From positions 539,864 through 568,314 of the forward strand of contig NZ_CM002285.1 of the NCBI RefSeq assembly GCF_000497445.1: DNA of 28,451 nt, read 5' to 3'. The position numbers were made by a program, and so were the translations under genes. Source of the DNA: Streptomyces roseochromogenus subsp. oscitans DS 12.976 (GTDB lineage Bacteria > Actinomycetota > Actinomycetes > Streptomycetales > Streptomycetaceae). Below are positions 15,728 to 24,332 of the stretch, in pieces (position 1 is the stretch's first letter; each line of letters begins with the position of its first letter). The notes beneath the pieces are model-generated. The model made no database searches and was not told the origin of the DNA. It saw only the letters and a list, made by a program, of their open reading frames with translations.

Positions 15728-16522
15728 ATGACCAGCACCGTCCACACCCTGGCCCTCAGCTCCGGCCACCTCGACGTCACCGTCGAAGACCAGGGACACG
15801 GCCGTCCCTTTCTCCTGTTGCACGGGGGTGGGGGTCCGCAGACCCTCGGCTCGTTCGCCGGCCTGCTCGCCGACGAACGACCGGCCAGAGTCGTCACCCC
15901 CGTCCACCCCGGATTCAACGGGACCGCCAGGCCCGACTGGCTGACCGACGCCCCCGCCCTCGCCCGCGCCTACGGGCACCTGCTCGACGCACTCGGACTC
16001 ACGGACGTCACCGTCGTCGGCAACTCCATCGGCGGCTGGATCGCCGCCGAACTGGCTCTGCTCGGCAGCGTCCGGGTCAGCGGCGTCGTCCTCGTCAACG
16101 CCGTCGGCATCCAGGTCCCCGGCCACCCGTTGGCGGATGTCTCTTCCCTCACCCCTGCCGAGCTGTCCGCTCTCGCCTACCACGACCCCGCCAAGTTCAC
16201 GGTCGACCCCAGCACCCTCCCGGAGACCACCCGGGCGGCGATGGCCGCCAACAGCGCCACCCTGCAGGTCTACTCCGGCCCTCACGCCATGCAAGACCCC
16301 ACCCTCCGCGAGCGCCTGGCCAAGGTCACGCATCCGGCTCTCGTGGTATGGGGCGAGAGCGACCAGGTCGTCGACACGGACTACGGACGCGCCTACGCGG
16401 CCGCCATACCCGGCTCCCGCTTCGAACTCCTCCACCAGAGCGGCCACCTGCCCCAGCTCGAGACCCCGGCCGAACTTCTGGAGCTGGTATGGGAGTTCAC
16501 AGAAACACAGATGACGCGCTGA
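15728..16522 (+). CDS. Alpha/beta-fold hydrolase
   Basis: This 264-residue hydrolase has an intact catalytic triad: nucleophile S100 in GNSIGG, acid D212 in GESDQVVD and H240 in SGHLPQLE. The oxyanion-hole LLHGGGG lies at 31-36. A helical lid region covers about 135-190. The size and motifs fit C-C bond hydrolases, esterases and related soluble cytoplasmic enzymes. It is the second gene of the TetR-controlled cupin operon. One possibility is that it cleaves the product of the cupin enzyme, as meta-cleavage hydrolases do after ring opening; this is inferred from position only. The 3' end abuts the remnant of a convergent membrane-protein gene. Confidence 0.92.
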   Translation: MTSTVHTLALSSGHLDVTVEDQGHGRPFLLLHGGGGPQTLGSFAGLLADERPARVVTPVHPGFNGTARPDWLTDAPALARAYGHLLDALGLTDVTVVGNSIGGWIAAELALLGSVRVSGVVLVNAVGIQVPGHPLADVSSLTPAELSALAYHDPAKFTVDPSTLPETTRAAMAANSATLQVYSGPHAMQDPTLRERLAKVTHPALVVWGESDQVVDTDYGRAYAAAIPGSRFELLHQSGHLPQLETPAELLELVWEFTETQMTR

Positions 16523-16529
16523 CCGACCC

Positions 16530-16818
16530 GTTGAGCCTTTCGCAGGTTGTGCCGGAGCACCCTCGCCCGGATGACGAGTCTGGAGACATCGGTGTCGGAG
16601 ACCTCGTAGGTCATGCCGAGGTTGTAGCTGAAGGACAGGAAGTCCCGGTACGTGAGTGGCTGGTCGGAGTTGAAGTCGATACCGCCGGCGGAGTCGTAGT
16701 AGTACAGGCGGGCGAAACGGGCCGCCGTGGTGGCCGACGCGCAGCGGCGCGGCGACGTGGCCCAGCACCGCGCGGCGGTCGTCGAGGCCGCCCGCCGGCC
16801 GACCGAGCCGAAGAGCAC
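16530..16818 (-). pseudogene. DUF1345-type membrane protein, truncated and frameshifted
   Basis: The minus strand encodes [17 protein letters not shown], then [21 protein letters not shown] and [10 protein letters not shown]. This is the hallmark C-terminal part of DUF1345 integral membrane proteins. The N-terminal start [11 protein letters not shown] fits the same family. Between them, the first membrane helices (over 100 residues in intact members) are missing. After the LRHN motif the frame runs into unrelated sequence, so the last helix is gone. The gene is therefore a deletion remnant squeezed between the hydrolase gene and argS. Confidence 0.8.
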
Positions 16819-16831
16819 CGGGGAGTAGCGA

Positions 16832-16846
16832 CGTCACGCGGTGACG
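16832..16846. terminator. Small hairpin between argS and the DUF1345 remnant
   Basis: CGTCAC-GCG-GTGACG forms a perfect 6-bp stem with a 3-base loop, 23 bp after the argS stop on the minus strand. It is a weak terminator candidate without a U-tract. Confidence 0.4.
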
Positions 16847-16868
16847 CCCCTGGGAACTGCGGCTCCGT

Positions 16869-18530
16869 TCACATCCGTTCCGGTGCCGAGACTCCGAGCA
16901 GCCGCAGGCCGTTGCCCAGGACCAGTCTGCTGGCCTCGGTCAGCCACAGCCGGGCGCGGGTGCGGTCGTCCGGGGCCTCGTCGGCCAGTGGCAGGACCCG
17001 GCAGGCGTCGTAGAAGCGGTGGTACGTACCGGCCAGCGCCTCCAGGTAGTACGCCACCCGGTGCGGCTCCCGCAGTGCGGCCGCAGCGGCTACGACCTGC
17101 GGGAACTCGGCCAGCATGCCCAGCAGGTCCACTTCCCGCCCGTGGGTGAGCAGGGCGGGGTCGAAGTCCTCCGGGGCGCCCTTCCCGATCCCTGCTTCCT
17201 CCGCCTTGCGCAGCACGGAGCAGGGCCGGGTGTGGGCGTACTGGACGTAATAGACGGGGTTGTCGTTCGACTGCCGGGCCAGCAGGTCGATGTCGAGGTC
17301 GATCACCGCGTCCACGCTGGCCCGGGCCAGCGCGTACCGCGCGGCGTCGACGCCGACCGCCTCGGTGAGGTCGTCGAGGGTGAGGACCGTACCCGCACGC
17401 TTGCTCATCCGGACCGGTGTGCCGTCCTTGACCAGGTTGACCAGCTGGCCGATCAGGATCTCCAGGTGCCGGTCCGGATCATCGCCGAAACAGGCCGCCA
17501 TGGCCCGCATCCGGCCCACATAGCCGGCGTGGTCGGCGCCCAGCATGATGACGACCCGTTCGAAGCCCCGGGACCGCTTGTTCAGGTAATACGCGCAGTC
17601 CGCGGTGAAGTACGTCCAGGAGCCGTCGCTCTTCACCAGGACCCGGTCCTTGTCGTCGCCGAAGTCCGTGGTGCGCAGCCAGATCGCGCCCTGGTCCTCG
17701 AAGACGTGGCCGCCGCTTTGCAGACGGGCGAGGGCGGCGTCCAGGTCGCCCCGGTCGTGCAGGTCCTTCTCGTTGAAGTAGGTGTCGAAGTGTGTTCCGA
17801 ACGCGGCCAGTGACGTCTTGATCTCGGCGAACATCAGCTCCGTACCCACCGCCCGGAACACGGCATGGCACTCGGTCTCCGGCAGGTCCAGGACGGCGGG
17901 CCGCCGGCGCAGCACGGCTGCCGCGATCTCCCCGATGTACGCGCCGCTGTAGCCGTCTTCGGGCACCGGCGAGCCCTGCGCCGCGGCGAGCAGTGAGCGG
18001 ACGAAGCGGTCGATCTGTACACCCGCGTCGTTGAAGTAGTACTCCCTCGACACATCCGCGCCCGCGGCCTCGAGCAGCCGGGCCAGCACATCGCCCACGA
18101 CCGCCCAGCGGGCTCCGCCGATGTGCACCGGGCCGGTGGGGTTGGCGGAGACGAACTCCAGGTTGAGCCGCAGGCCGCCGAGCCGGTCGGTGCGGCCGTA
18201 GGCGTCGCCGGCCAGGACGATGTCCCGTGCCAGGACGCCGATCGCCCCGCTCTCCAGCGTGATGTTCAGAAATCCGGGGCCTGCGGCCTCGGCCTTCGCG
18301 ACTCCGGCGGCCGCGCTCACCAGAGGCGCCAGCACCTCGGCGACGGCCCGGGCGGGCAGACCCGCCGACTTGGCGAGTTGCAGGGCGACGTTGGTCGAGT
18401 AGTCGCCGTGGCCGCGGTGCCGGGGGCGCTCCACGCGGATCTGCTCGGGCACCTCCGCAGAGAGGTGTCCGGACCGCATGGCCGTGTGGATGCCGTCGGA
18501 GATGACGGCCGCGAGATCTTCTGGAGTCAC
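16869..18530 (-). CDS. argS: Arginyl-tRNA synthetase
   Basis: This 553-residue class I aminoacyl-tRNA synthetase joins arginine to its tRNA in the cytoplasm. An Add1-type N-domain (RHRGHGDYSTNVALQLAK near 37-54) precedes the catalytic fold with HIGG at 136-139 in NPTGPVHIGGARW, a normal HIGH variant in bacterial ArgS. The KMSKR-like loop reads VRMSKRAG near residue 370. The C-terminal DALR anticodon-binding domain ends in GLRLLGVSAPERM. The GTG at 18530 gives a full-length N-terminus but has no clear ribosome site. The gene is complete and surrounded by decayed genes. It may be the second ArgS some Streptomyces carry, but the window alone cannot show this. Confidence 0.93.
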   Translation of the reverse strand: MTPEDLAAVISDGIHTAMRSGHLSAEVPEQIRVERPRHRGHGDYSTNVALQLAKSAGLPARAVAEVLAPLVSAAAGVAKAEAAGPGFLNITLESGAIGVLARDIVLAGDAYGRTDRLGGLRLNLEFVSANPTGPVHIGGARWAVVGDVLARLLEAAGADVSREYYFNDAGVQIDRFVRSLLAAAQGSPVPEDGYSGAYIGEIAAAVLRRRPAVLDLPETECHAVFRAVGTELMFAEIKTSLAAFGTHFDTYFNEKDLHDRGDLDAALARLQSGGHVFEDQGAIWLRTTDFGDDKDRVLVKSDGSWTYFTADCAYYLNKRSRGFERVVIMLGADHAGYVGRMRAMAACFGDDPDRHLEILIGQLVNLVKDGTPVRMSKRAGTVLTLDDLTEAVGVDAARYALARASVDAVIDLDIDLLARQSNDNPVYYVQYAHTRPCSVLRKAEEAGIGKGAPEDFDPALLTHGREVDLLGMLAEFPQVVAAAAALREPHRVAYYLEALAGTYHRFYDACRVLPLADEAPDDRTRARLWLTEASRLVLGNGLRLLGVSAPERM

Positions 18531-18635
18531 GAGGCCGACGCTAGCGGAGCCGACGACGTCCTTGACATCGGATTTCCCGGGGTGGGAGTGGGGGTGGCGC
18601 GCACGGCTCGCCGGGCGGGAGTTGAGAGGCCGGGC

Positions 18636-19628
18636 TCACCGGCCGGTGACGCGTTCCCAGTACGTCGCGATCGCCGGTGCCGGTTCCGAGGGCCGGGTGT
18701 CGTCGATGACGTGATACCCGCGGTGCTGGGTGGCGGTGGCACAGTCGTGGCCGGGCAGGATGCGCAGGCGGGTGCCCGCCGGCAGATCGGGCAGGGCGGC
18801 GCCGCCGCGGGCCGTGCTCCTGGCTCGCGGCCGTCATGACCAGGCCCGGGACGAGGTTGCCGGCGAGGTCGGTGACCAAGCCGTAGCCCTGGTCCTGGGC
18901 CTGTGCGGCGGCCCCGCGGTCGCGCGACATGGCCATCCAGCCGCCGTCGGTCGAGATCCATCCGTACTCGGGGCGACGTCCTCGACCCGGCAGACGCCCA
19001 GACCGGCCATGACCAGGCCGAAGAAGACGTAGTTCCCCGCGCGTAGTTCGGTGACACCGGTGAGGTCCTCGGCGGCGCGGGCGGTGGGGGTGGAGCCCAC
19101 ACTGACGACGCGCACCGGCAGGCCGGCCGTGCGCGGCCGCTCGCCTGCGGCGACAGCGGTGTCGCGTTCGTTCTTTGCCGCCCTGCGCTGTTCGTCGGCG
19201 GAACAGGCGAAGTACGACTCCCCCGCGTGGGTCAGGACACCGTCCAGACAGCCCGCGTCGTGCAGGACGTGGCCGATCTCAAGGAGCGCGGGGCCGTCGG
19301 GCTTGAGGCCGCCGTGGGAGCCGTCGCAGTCGATCTCGGTCCGGGCGGGCAGGGGGATACCCGCCCGGCGGGAGGCAGGTGGTGTCGGTGTAGCCGCCGT
19401 CGGCGAACGCCTCGGCCTCCGTGAGCGTGGAGACGGTGACCGGGCCGCGCGTGCCGGAGTGCGGGAGGGCAGAGGCGTCGAGGCTCTTGGCGGTCGTCAC
19501 GTGCGGGCGGTGACCGCGAGCCGGTCGGTCCGGTTCTGGAGACGGCCGATGTTGCGCCGCATGGTGCCGGCGTCGACGACGGCGAACAGGGTGTCCAAGC
19601 CAGCCAGGATGTTCACAGCCGCATTCAC
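18636..19628 (-). pseudogene. DSD1-type D-amino-acid PLP enzyme (D-serine/D-threonine lyase-like), frameshifted
   Basis: Fragments in several minus-strand frames join into a fold-type III PLP enzyme of the D-threonine aldolase/D-serine dehydratase-like family. From the N-terminus these are NILAGLDTLFAVVDAGTM, then RPHVTTAKSLD (the region of the PLP lysine, where relatives have RPHVKTHKS), FADGGYTD, and LLEIGHVLHDAGCLDGVL. They continue with RVVSVGSTPTARA, GNYVFFGLVMAGLGVC, a segment around AMSRDRGAA and SQEHG, and the metal-site-like LRILPGHDCATATQH. It ends in YWERVTGR and a TGA at 18636. At least four frame changes and some missing sequence separate the pieces. The gene directly follows the intact DauR-like regulator that normally controls such enzymes. 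Confidence 0.85.
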
Positions 19629-19637
19629 AGAGGGCTG

Positions 19638-19652
19638 TCCGATTCCATCGGA
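19638..19652. promoter_or_regulatory. Palindrome before the decayed D-amino-acid enzyme gene
   Basis: TCCGAT-TCC-ATCGGA is a perfect dyad between the regulator stop and the pseudogene start. It may be a leftover operator or part of the ribosome-site region. Its sequence resembles the regulator-promoter dyad only in the ATCCAT/TTCCAT core. Confidence 0.35.
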
Positions 19653-19670
19653 AGGACAAGGTCCCGGCGG

Positions 19671-20300
19671 CTACTTCGCGTAGTTGTAGACGGTCGCCCG
19701 GGACACACCGAGCAGGTCCGCGATGGTCTGTGCGGCATCGCGGGACGCGAAGTAGCCGTCACGCTGCAACTGTCGTACGAGTGCCCTCTTGTCCTCCCGG
19801 CTCAGCGACCGGGGCGTCGCGGCGCGCTCTGCGGCATGCACCTCCACCGCCTGACGCAGTTCACGCGCGTTACGGTCCTGGAGCGTCTCCAGGGGCTGCT
19901 CGCGGTGTTCGGTGTCCGTGGCCACCAGGTTGGACAACACGAGCGTCACCGGTGACAGGACGGACACGTCCAGGTTCAGGCAGAGGGCGGCGATGTACTC
20001 CCCCGCGGCGTTCTTGATGCCGATGGACGTGCTCTTCGCCGGGCGGCCGTCGGGGAACTGATTGGGGTAGTTCTGGATGACGCTGGGGTAGTGGGGATCC
20101 TGGATGCGGGCCAGGCCCAGCTCTGTGGCGGAGTCCCCGACCTGGCGGCCGGAGAGGTTGTTCTCGATCGCCCGGATCGCATGCCGCGGATCGCGCAGAT
20201 CGTGCAGCACCACCTCGCACAGGCCCGGGAACATACGGCCCAGCGCTACGGCGATCTTCTCGGCCTCACGGATGAGGTGGTCGCCGGCCTCGTCGTCCAC
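19671..20300 (-). CDS. DauR/YheO-type PAS and helix-turn-helix regulator
   Basis: This 209-residue transcriptional regulator has an N-terminal YheO-like PAS domain (about 8-125, with LCEVVLHDLRDPRHAIRAIENN and the STSIGIKNAAGEYIAALCLN strand). The C-terminal HTH_22 domain (about 155-209) includes GYFASRDAAQTIADLLGVSRATVYNYAK. The family includes DauR, the repressor of D-arginine catabolism. I chose the GTG at 20300 because GGAGAGG lies five bases upstream; the frame extends upstream into the promoter. A D-amino-acid PLP enzyme gene should be its target but is decayed directly downstream. The regulator itself shows no defects. Confidence 0.9.
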   Translation of the reverse strand: MDDEAGDHLIREAEKIAVALGRMFPGLCEVVLHDLRDPRHAIRAIENNLSGRQVGDSATELGLARIQDPHYPSVIQNYPNQFPDGRPAKSTSIGIKNAAGEYIAALCLNLDVSVLSPVTLVLSNLVATDTEHREQPLETLQDRNARELRQAVEVHAAERAATPRSLSREDKRALVRQLQRDGYFASRDAAQTIADLLGVSRATVYNYAK

Positions 20301-20331
20301 AGAAACCTCTCCGGCCAAGGTTAGACCAATT

Positions 20332-20345
20332 ATCCATCTATGGAT
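20332..20345. promoter_or_regulatory. Dyad operator over the start of the DauR-like gene
   Basis: ATCCAT-CT-ATGGAT lies just downstream of the -10 hexamer of the regulator's promoter, where a bound protein would block transcription. It suggests autoregulation. Confidence 0.6.
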
Positions 20346-20349
20346 TGAC

Positions 20350-20378
20350 AGTCTAGAGGAGACTCCACAATTGTCCAA
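20350..20378 (-). promoter_or_regulatory. Promoter of the DauR-like regulator
   Basis: On the minus strand, TTGGAC (20373-20378) and TAGACT (20350-20355) are separated by exactly 17 bp. The region is clearly AT-richer than its flanks. Transcription would start at about 20343, inside the dyad at 20332-20345. Confidence 0.6.
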
Positions 20379-20436
20379 TGCAGGCCGAGCGCGTGGAAGG
20401 TTCGCCGAGCTGCGGGATCCGTTGTCTGTCGTCTGG

Positions 20437-21145
20437 TCAGCTCGCGAACACGAGCGCCACGTTGTGACCGCCGAACCCGCAGGAGCTGGCCGGTGCCGCC
20501 GACCACCGCCCCGTACGCCCCGACGGCTCCGGGCGCGCCGAACATGTGGCCGGTCATGGACTTCGTCGCCGTCCCCACGGCGTGTGCGGACGACGGCTCG
20601 GCGGTCGGCCCCGCCTCCGACTCCGCCAGGTCAAGCTGCCGTACGCCCCGGACTCGGTGGAGGTGGCGTGGGCACGGACCAGTCCGATGCACTCCTGACT
20701 CAACTCGGCTTCTCACAGATCCTGTTGCATCGCGAAGACCTGGCTGTCCGCGTCGGAGACGGTGATGTGGCGGGCGCTGGAGGTCACGGCGCCGCCCACG
20801 AGGGTCCGTGCACCCGTGCGCCACGGGCGCGGGCGAACCCGGGTCGTTCGAGGACCAGCATCCCGGCGCCCTCGCCCATGACGAACCCGGGACGTTCGGA
20901 GCCGAGGGCGAGGGCCTCCGCACCGGAGGCGCACGCGCTGACCGCTGTCCGGGCCCCGCCCGCAGCGGGCTCCAGCGTGAGTTTGGCCGCGACGTGCACC
21001 GGCAGCCCGGCGGCCCACTCCTCGTCGAGGAGCGACACTCTGGATACCCCGGACAGCAGTCCCGCCCAGGTCGAGGGCGCGTCGGCCCCAGCGGCGTCCT
21101 CGCGCCGACGCCTGTGACCATGCGCGGATCGACGTACACGCACAT
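20437..21145 (-). pseudogene. FabF-like beta-ketoacyl synthase, decayed
   Basis: Minus-strand fragments in different frames give a beta-ketoacyl-ACP synthase. The pieces are MVTGVGARTPLG, STWAGLLSGVSRVSLLD, LPVHVAAKLTLEPA, the active-site-type TAVSACASGAEALALG, GFVMGEGAGMLVLE, ATKSMTGHMFGAPGAVGA and the final CGFGGHNVALVFAS before a TGA at 20437. Intact FabF proteins have about 410 residues, but only some 240 codons remain. A segment of roughly 60 residues after the cysteine motif and other parts are deleted, with several frame changes. It lies 53 bp after htpG on the same strand and is non-functional. Confidence 0.85.
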
Positions 21146-21198
21146 CGGCGGCCTGTCCCGAGGGCCGGAGCAGGCCGTCGATGTCTGGCGGAGCCGGG

Positions 21199-23118
21199 TT
21201 ACAGCGCGCGTTCCAGGCGGTCCGCCATCAGCTTGACGAAGCGGGAGGGGTCCTTCGGCTGGCCGCCCTCGGCGAGCACCGCCAGGCCGTGCAGGAGTTC
21301 GGCGGTCTCGGTCAGCTCCGTACGGTCCTCGCGCTCCTTGTACGCCTGGTTGAGGCCCTTCACCAGCTGGTGGCCGGGGTTGAGCTCCAGGATCCGCTTG
21401 GCCCGGGGCACCTCCTGGCCCATCGCCCGATACATGTTCTCCAGCGCCGGGGTCAGGTCGCCCGCGTCGGAGACGACGCAGGCCGGGGAGACGGTGAGGC
21501 GGGAGGACAGGCGTACCTCCTTGATGTCCTCGTCCAGTTGCTCCGTCATCCAGCCGAGAAGGCCGGCGTACTCCTCGGTCTGCTTCTCCCGCTCACCGTC
21601 GGCGGTGTCGTCGTCCTCGGTGTCGAGGCGGATCTGTCCCTTGGCGACGGACCGCAGTTTCTTGCCCTCGTACTCGCCGACGGTGTCGGCCCACACCTCG
21701 TCGACGGCGTCGGTGAGCAGCAGCACCTCGATGCCCCGGTCCCGGAAGGCCTCCATGTGCGGGGAGTTCTCGATGCTCTGCCGGGACTCGCCGGTCAGGT
21801 AGTAGATGTCGTCCTGGCCGTCCTTCATCCGCTCCACGTACTGCTGGAGCGTGGTCGGCACGCTGTCGTGGTGCGTGCTCGCGAAAGAGGCGAGGGCGAG
21901 GACGGCGTCGCGGTTCTCCGCGTCGGTGACCAGTCCCTCCTTCAGGACGGGGCCGAACTCCCGCCAGAACGTGGCGTAGCGGTCCTGGTCCTTGGTCATC
22001 ATGTCCTTGACCGTGGACAGGACCTTCTTCGTCAGCCGTCGCCGCATCATCTCGATGTGGCGGTCCTGCTGGAGGATCTCGCGGGACACGTTGAGCGAGA
22101 GGTCGGCCGCGTCGACGACACCCTTGACGAAGCGGAGGTACGGCGGCAGCAGCGCCTCGCAGTCGTCCATGATGAACACGCGCCTGACGTACAGCTGCAC
22201 GCCGCGCTTGAAGTCCCGCGTGAACAGGTCGTGGGGCGCGTGCGCGGGGAGGAACAGCAGGGCCTGGTACTCGAAGGTGCCCTCCGCCTGGAGCCGGATC
22301 GTCTCCAACGGGTCACGCCAGTCGTGGCCGATGTGCTTGTACAGCTCGTGGTACTCGTCGTCGGACACCTCGTCACGCGACCGCGCCCACAGCGCCTTCA
22401 TCGAGTTGAGCGTCTCGGGTGCGGGCGCCTCGTCGTTCTCGCCGCTCTCGTCGGCGGCGCCGGAACGCTCGGGCACCATCCGGATGGGCCAGGTGATGAA
22501 GTCCGAGTACCGCTTGATGATCTCCCTGATCTTCCACGGGGAGGTGTAGTCGTGGAGCTGGTTCTCCGGGTCGGCGGGCTTGAGATGGAGAGTGACCGAC
22601 GTGCCCTGCGGCGCGTCGGGGACCGGCTCCAGCGTGTAGGTGTCCTCACCGCGCGATGTCCAGCGGGTGCCCAGGGCCTCGCCTGCGCGCCGGGTCACCA
22701 GCGTGACCTCGTCCGCGACCATGAACCCGGAGTAGAACCCGACGCCGAACTGGCCGATGAGCCCTTCTGCCCTGGCCGCGTCCTTGGCCTCCCGCAGCTC
22801 CTGGAGGAACTTGGCGGTGCCGGAGTTGGCGATGGTGCCGATGAGCTGCCCGACCTCGTCGTACGACATCCCGATGCCGTTGTCCCGCACGGTGAGGGTA
22901 CGGGCGTCGTCGTCGATGTCGATCTCGATGTGCAGATCAGCCACGTCGGCGTCCAGCGAGTCGTCCCGCAGCTTCTCCAGGCGCAGCTTGTCCAGCGCGT
23001 CGGAGGCGTTGGAGACGAGCTCCCGCAGGAAGACGTCCTTGTTCGAGTAGACCGAGTGGATCATCAGCTGCAGCAGCTGACGGGCCTCCACCTGAAACTC
23101 AAGCGTTTCAGTCGGCAT
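21199..23118 (-). CDS. htpG: HSP90-family chaperone HtpG
   Basis: This 639-residue ATP-dependent chaperone has the GHKL ATPase domain at the N-terminus: [10 protein letters not shown] (about 35-44), DNGIGMS (about 82-88) and [18 protein letters not shown] (about 122-140). A middle domain with the catalytic-arginine region [12 protein letters not shown] and a C-terminal dimerisation domain follow. The length is normal for bacterial HtpG. I chose the ATG at 23118 (MPTETLEF), the usual N-terminus. A GTGAGG lies rather far upstream, so initiation may be moderate; further in-frame codons upstream do not match the family. It has no co-chaperone or heat-shock partner nearby. A decayed ketosynthase follows and broken exported-protein genes precede it. 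Confidence 0.96.
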
Positions 23119-23140
23119 GTTCGCGCATACCTCACAGGTG

Positions 23141-23380
23141 TTATTGCCGGAACTGACGCCAGCCACTGTAAAACACCATGTCAGGAGGGTGGCTGGATAC
23201 TACAGCGGTGTCTGGATCCGGATCCCGCGCCGCAGGGGCCGTGAACCGCCCGTCCCGCATACGCTGGGACGCACAGCCCGCGTGCGCGGAGGCGGAGGTG
23301 GCGAGCACGGCTCCGGCGGACAGGGCGGTGGCGGCGAGCAGGGCGGCCAGGCGCTTGGGTGTGCGGTGCGCCGAGGTCAG
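23141..23380 (-). pseudogene. Remnant of a small secreted protein
   Basis: One minus frame encodes a typical signal peptide, RTPKRLAALLAATALSAG followed by AVLATSASAHA. It lacks an ATG, GTG or TTG start; the frame opens after a TGA, with CTG the only near-start codon. The roughly 45 residues after the cleavage site look random and end at a TAA at 23141, in the leader of htpG. It is probably the 5' end of a lost gene. Confidence 0.4.
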
Positions 23381-23719
23381 CTGTGACGGGTCAGCAGGAG
23401 GGTGGCTTCACCGACGGCGTGTGTCCTCAGCCGCTGCCACTCGCTGATCCCGGTGTGGTGGCGGGCGCGGACTTCGGCCAGGGACCGGTGTGTCGTGACG
23501 GCTTCCGGCCCGAGGTTGTTCACGACCACCGAGGTACGGAACCAGCGGACCTGATCGCCGTACAGCCGCCGTTGAACCACCGCGAGACAGCCGCCGGTGT
23601 GGGCGCGGACAACATAGCCCAGAGGAAGGGCGGGGTGATGTGTCCGCCCTCGTCGTGCAGGCGGTCAGGGAGAGGCCGACAACCAGGAGCGCGGCACCGG
23701 CCGTCGTGAGCGGTCGCAT
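23377..23719 (-). pseudogene. Small lipoprotein gene with a frameshift
   Basis: The ATG at 23719 opens MRPLTTAGAALLVVGL followed by SLTACTT, a clear lipoprotein signal with the lipid cysteine in LTAC. After about 35 codons the frame shifts. A second minus frame continues with YVVRAHTGGCLAVVQRRLYG, then DQVRWFRTSVVVNNLG and ends in LLLTRHS at 23377. That second part has protein-like composition with alternating hydrophobic strands. One frame change separates two otherwise convincing halves, so either the gene is recently broken or the base call is wrong here. Intact it would be about 114 residues. I do not recognise the family. Confidence 0.6.
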
Positions 23720-23754
23720 CTGCGGTTCAGCCCGGCTGACACCCCAGCGTGGTG

Positions 23755-23964
23755 TCACTGACCCCGTCGAACTTCCCCGCCCACTCCCCTGTATCCCGGC
23801 GGTGTGTAGTCCCAGGCGCCGCCCGCTCCCATCTGGTTCCGTTCGGGCCAGAAGTACACGTGGCCCGGGGGCACAGCGGCTGCGGTATGCGCGGTAGGTG
23901 AGGACGGGGTGGCGGCCGGGGCGAGGGCAGCGGCCAGCGGGGACATGATCAGCAGGGAACGCAT
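23755..23964 (-). CDS. Short secreted protein, probably C-terminally truncated
   Basis: A 69-residue frame begins with a signal peptide (MRSLLIMSPLAAALAPAATPSS), then GHVYFWPERNQMGAGGAWDYTPPGYR. That segment resembles the first strand and loop of small Streptomyces secreted proteins related to the peptidase inhibitor I36 or beta/gamma-crystallin group. The next 12 residues lose this character and end in a stop, whereas relatives usually continue for 50 or more residues. It is probably a shortened gene. It is one of three damaged exported-protein genes in a row. Confidence 0.45.
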   Translation of the reverse strand: MRSLLIMSPLAAALAPAATPSSPTAHTAAAVPPGHVYFWPERNQMGAGGAWDYTPPGYRGVGGEVRRGQ

Positions 23965-24332
23965 GGGCAGGGCATGCCCGAGCGGTTGTGGCCCCATGCG
24001 GGTCCGGGATCCGGTTCACCTCTTCCGGCAATCACGGAGTGAGACCGACCGGGGAACGCGCCTGCGCACGCTGCCGTAGAGCCTGGCTGATTCAGCTCAA
24101 CCCGCCCAGCTACACGAGGAGTTCGGCGTACGAGCGTGACTCGGGCCCGGCGTCGAATGGATCGCCTGAACGGTCCGGGAGCGCCTGACTGCGCGTGGCC
24201 CTTCGGCGGTGCAGCCGCTCCGCCCGGCGTCCGGGGGCCGAGCCCCCGCTGCGAGCACGGCACCGACATCGGCATCGGGTGCCGACACCGACACGTGAAC
24301 GGGTGCGCGGAGCCCACGGAGACTCCCTGACA
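23965..24332. other. Intergenic region with two hairpins, no gene seen
   Basis: No frame here shows coding character. Two perfect inverted repeats are present: GGGGGC-CGA-GCCCCC at 24233-24247 and TCGGCA-TCGGG-TGCCGA at 24269-24285. Either could terminate the HEAT-repeat gene that ends at 24333 on the minus strand. The second lies in a run of CGACA/CGGCA-type short repeats. Confidence 0.5.

Noticed and set aside
21181..23244. 687-codon forward frame opposite htpG
   Set aside because: Antisense shadow of a well-conserved gene.
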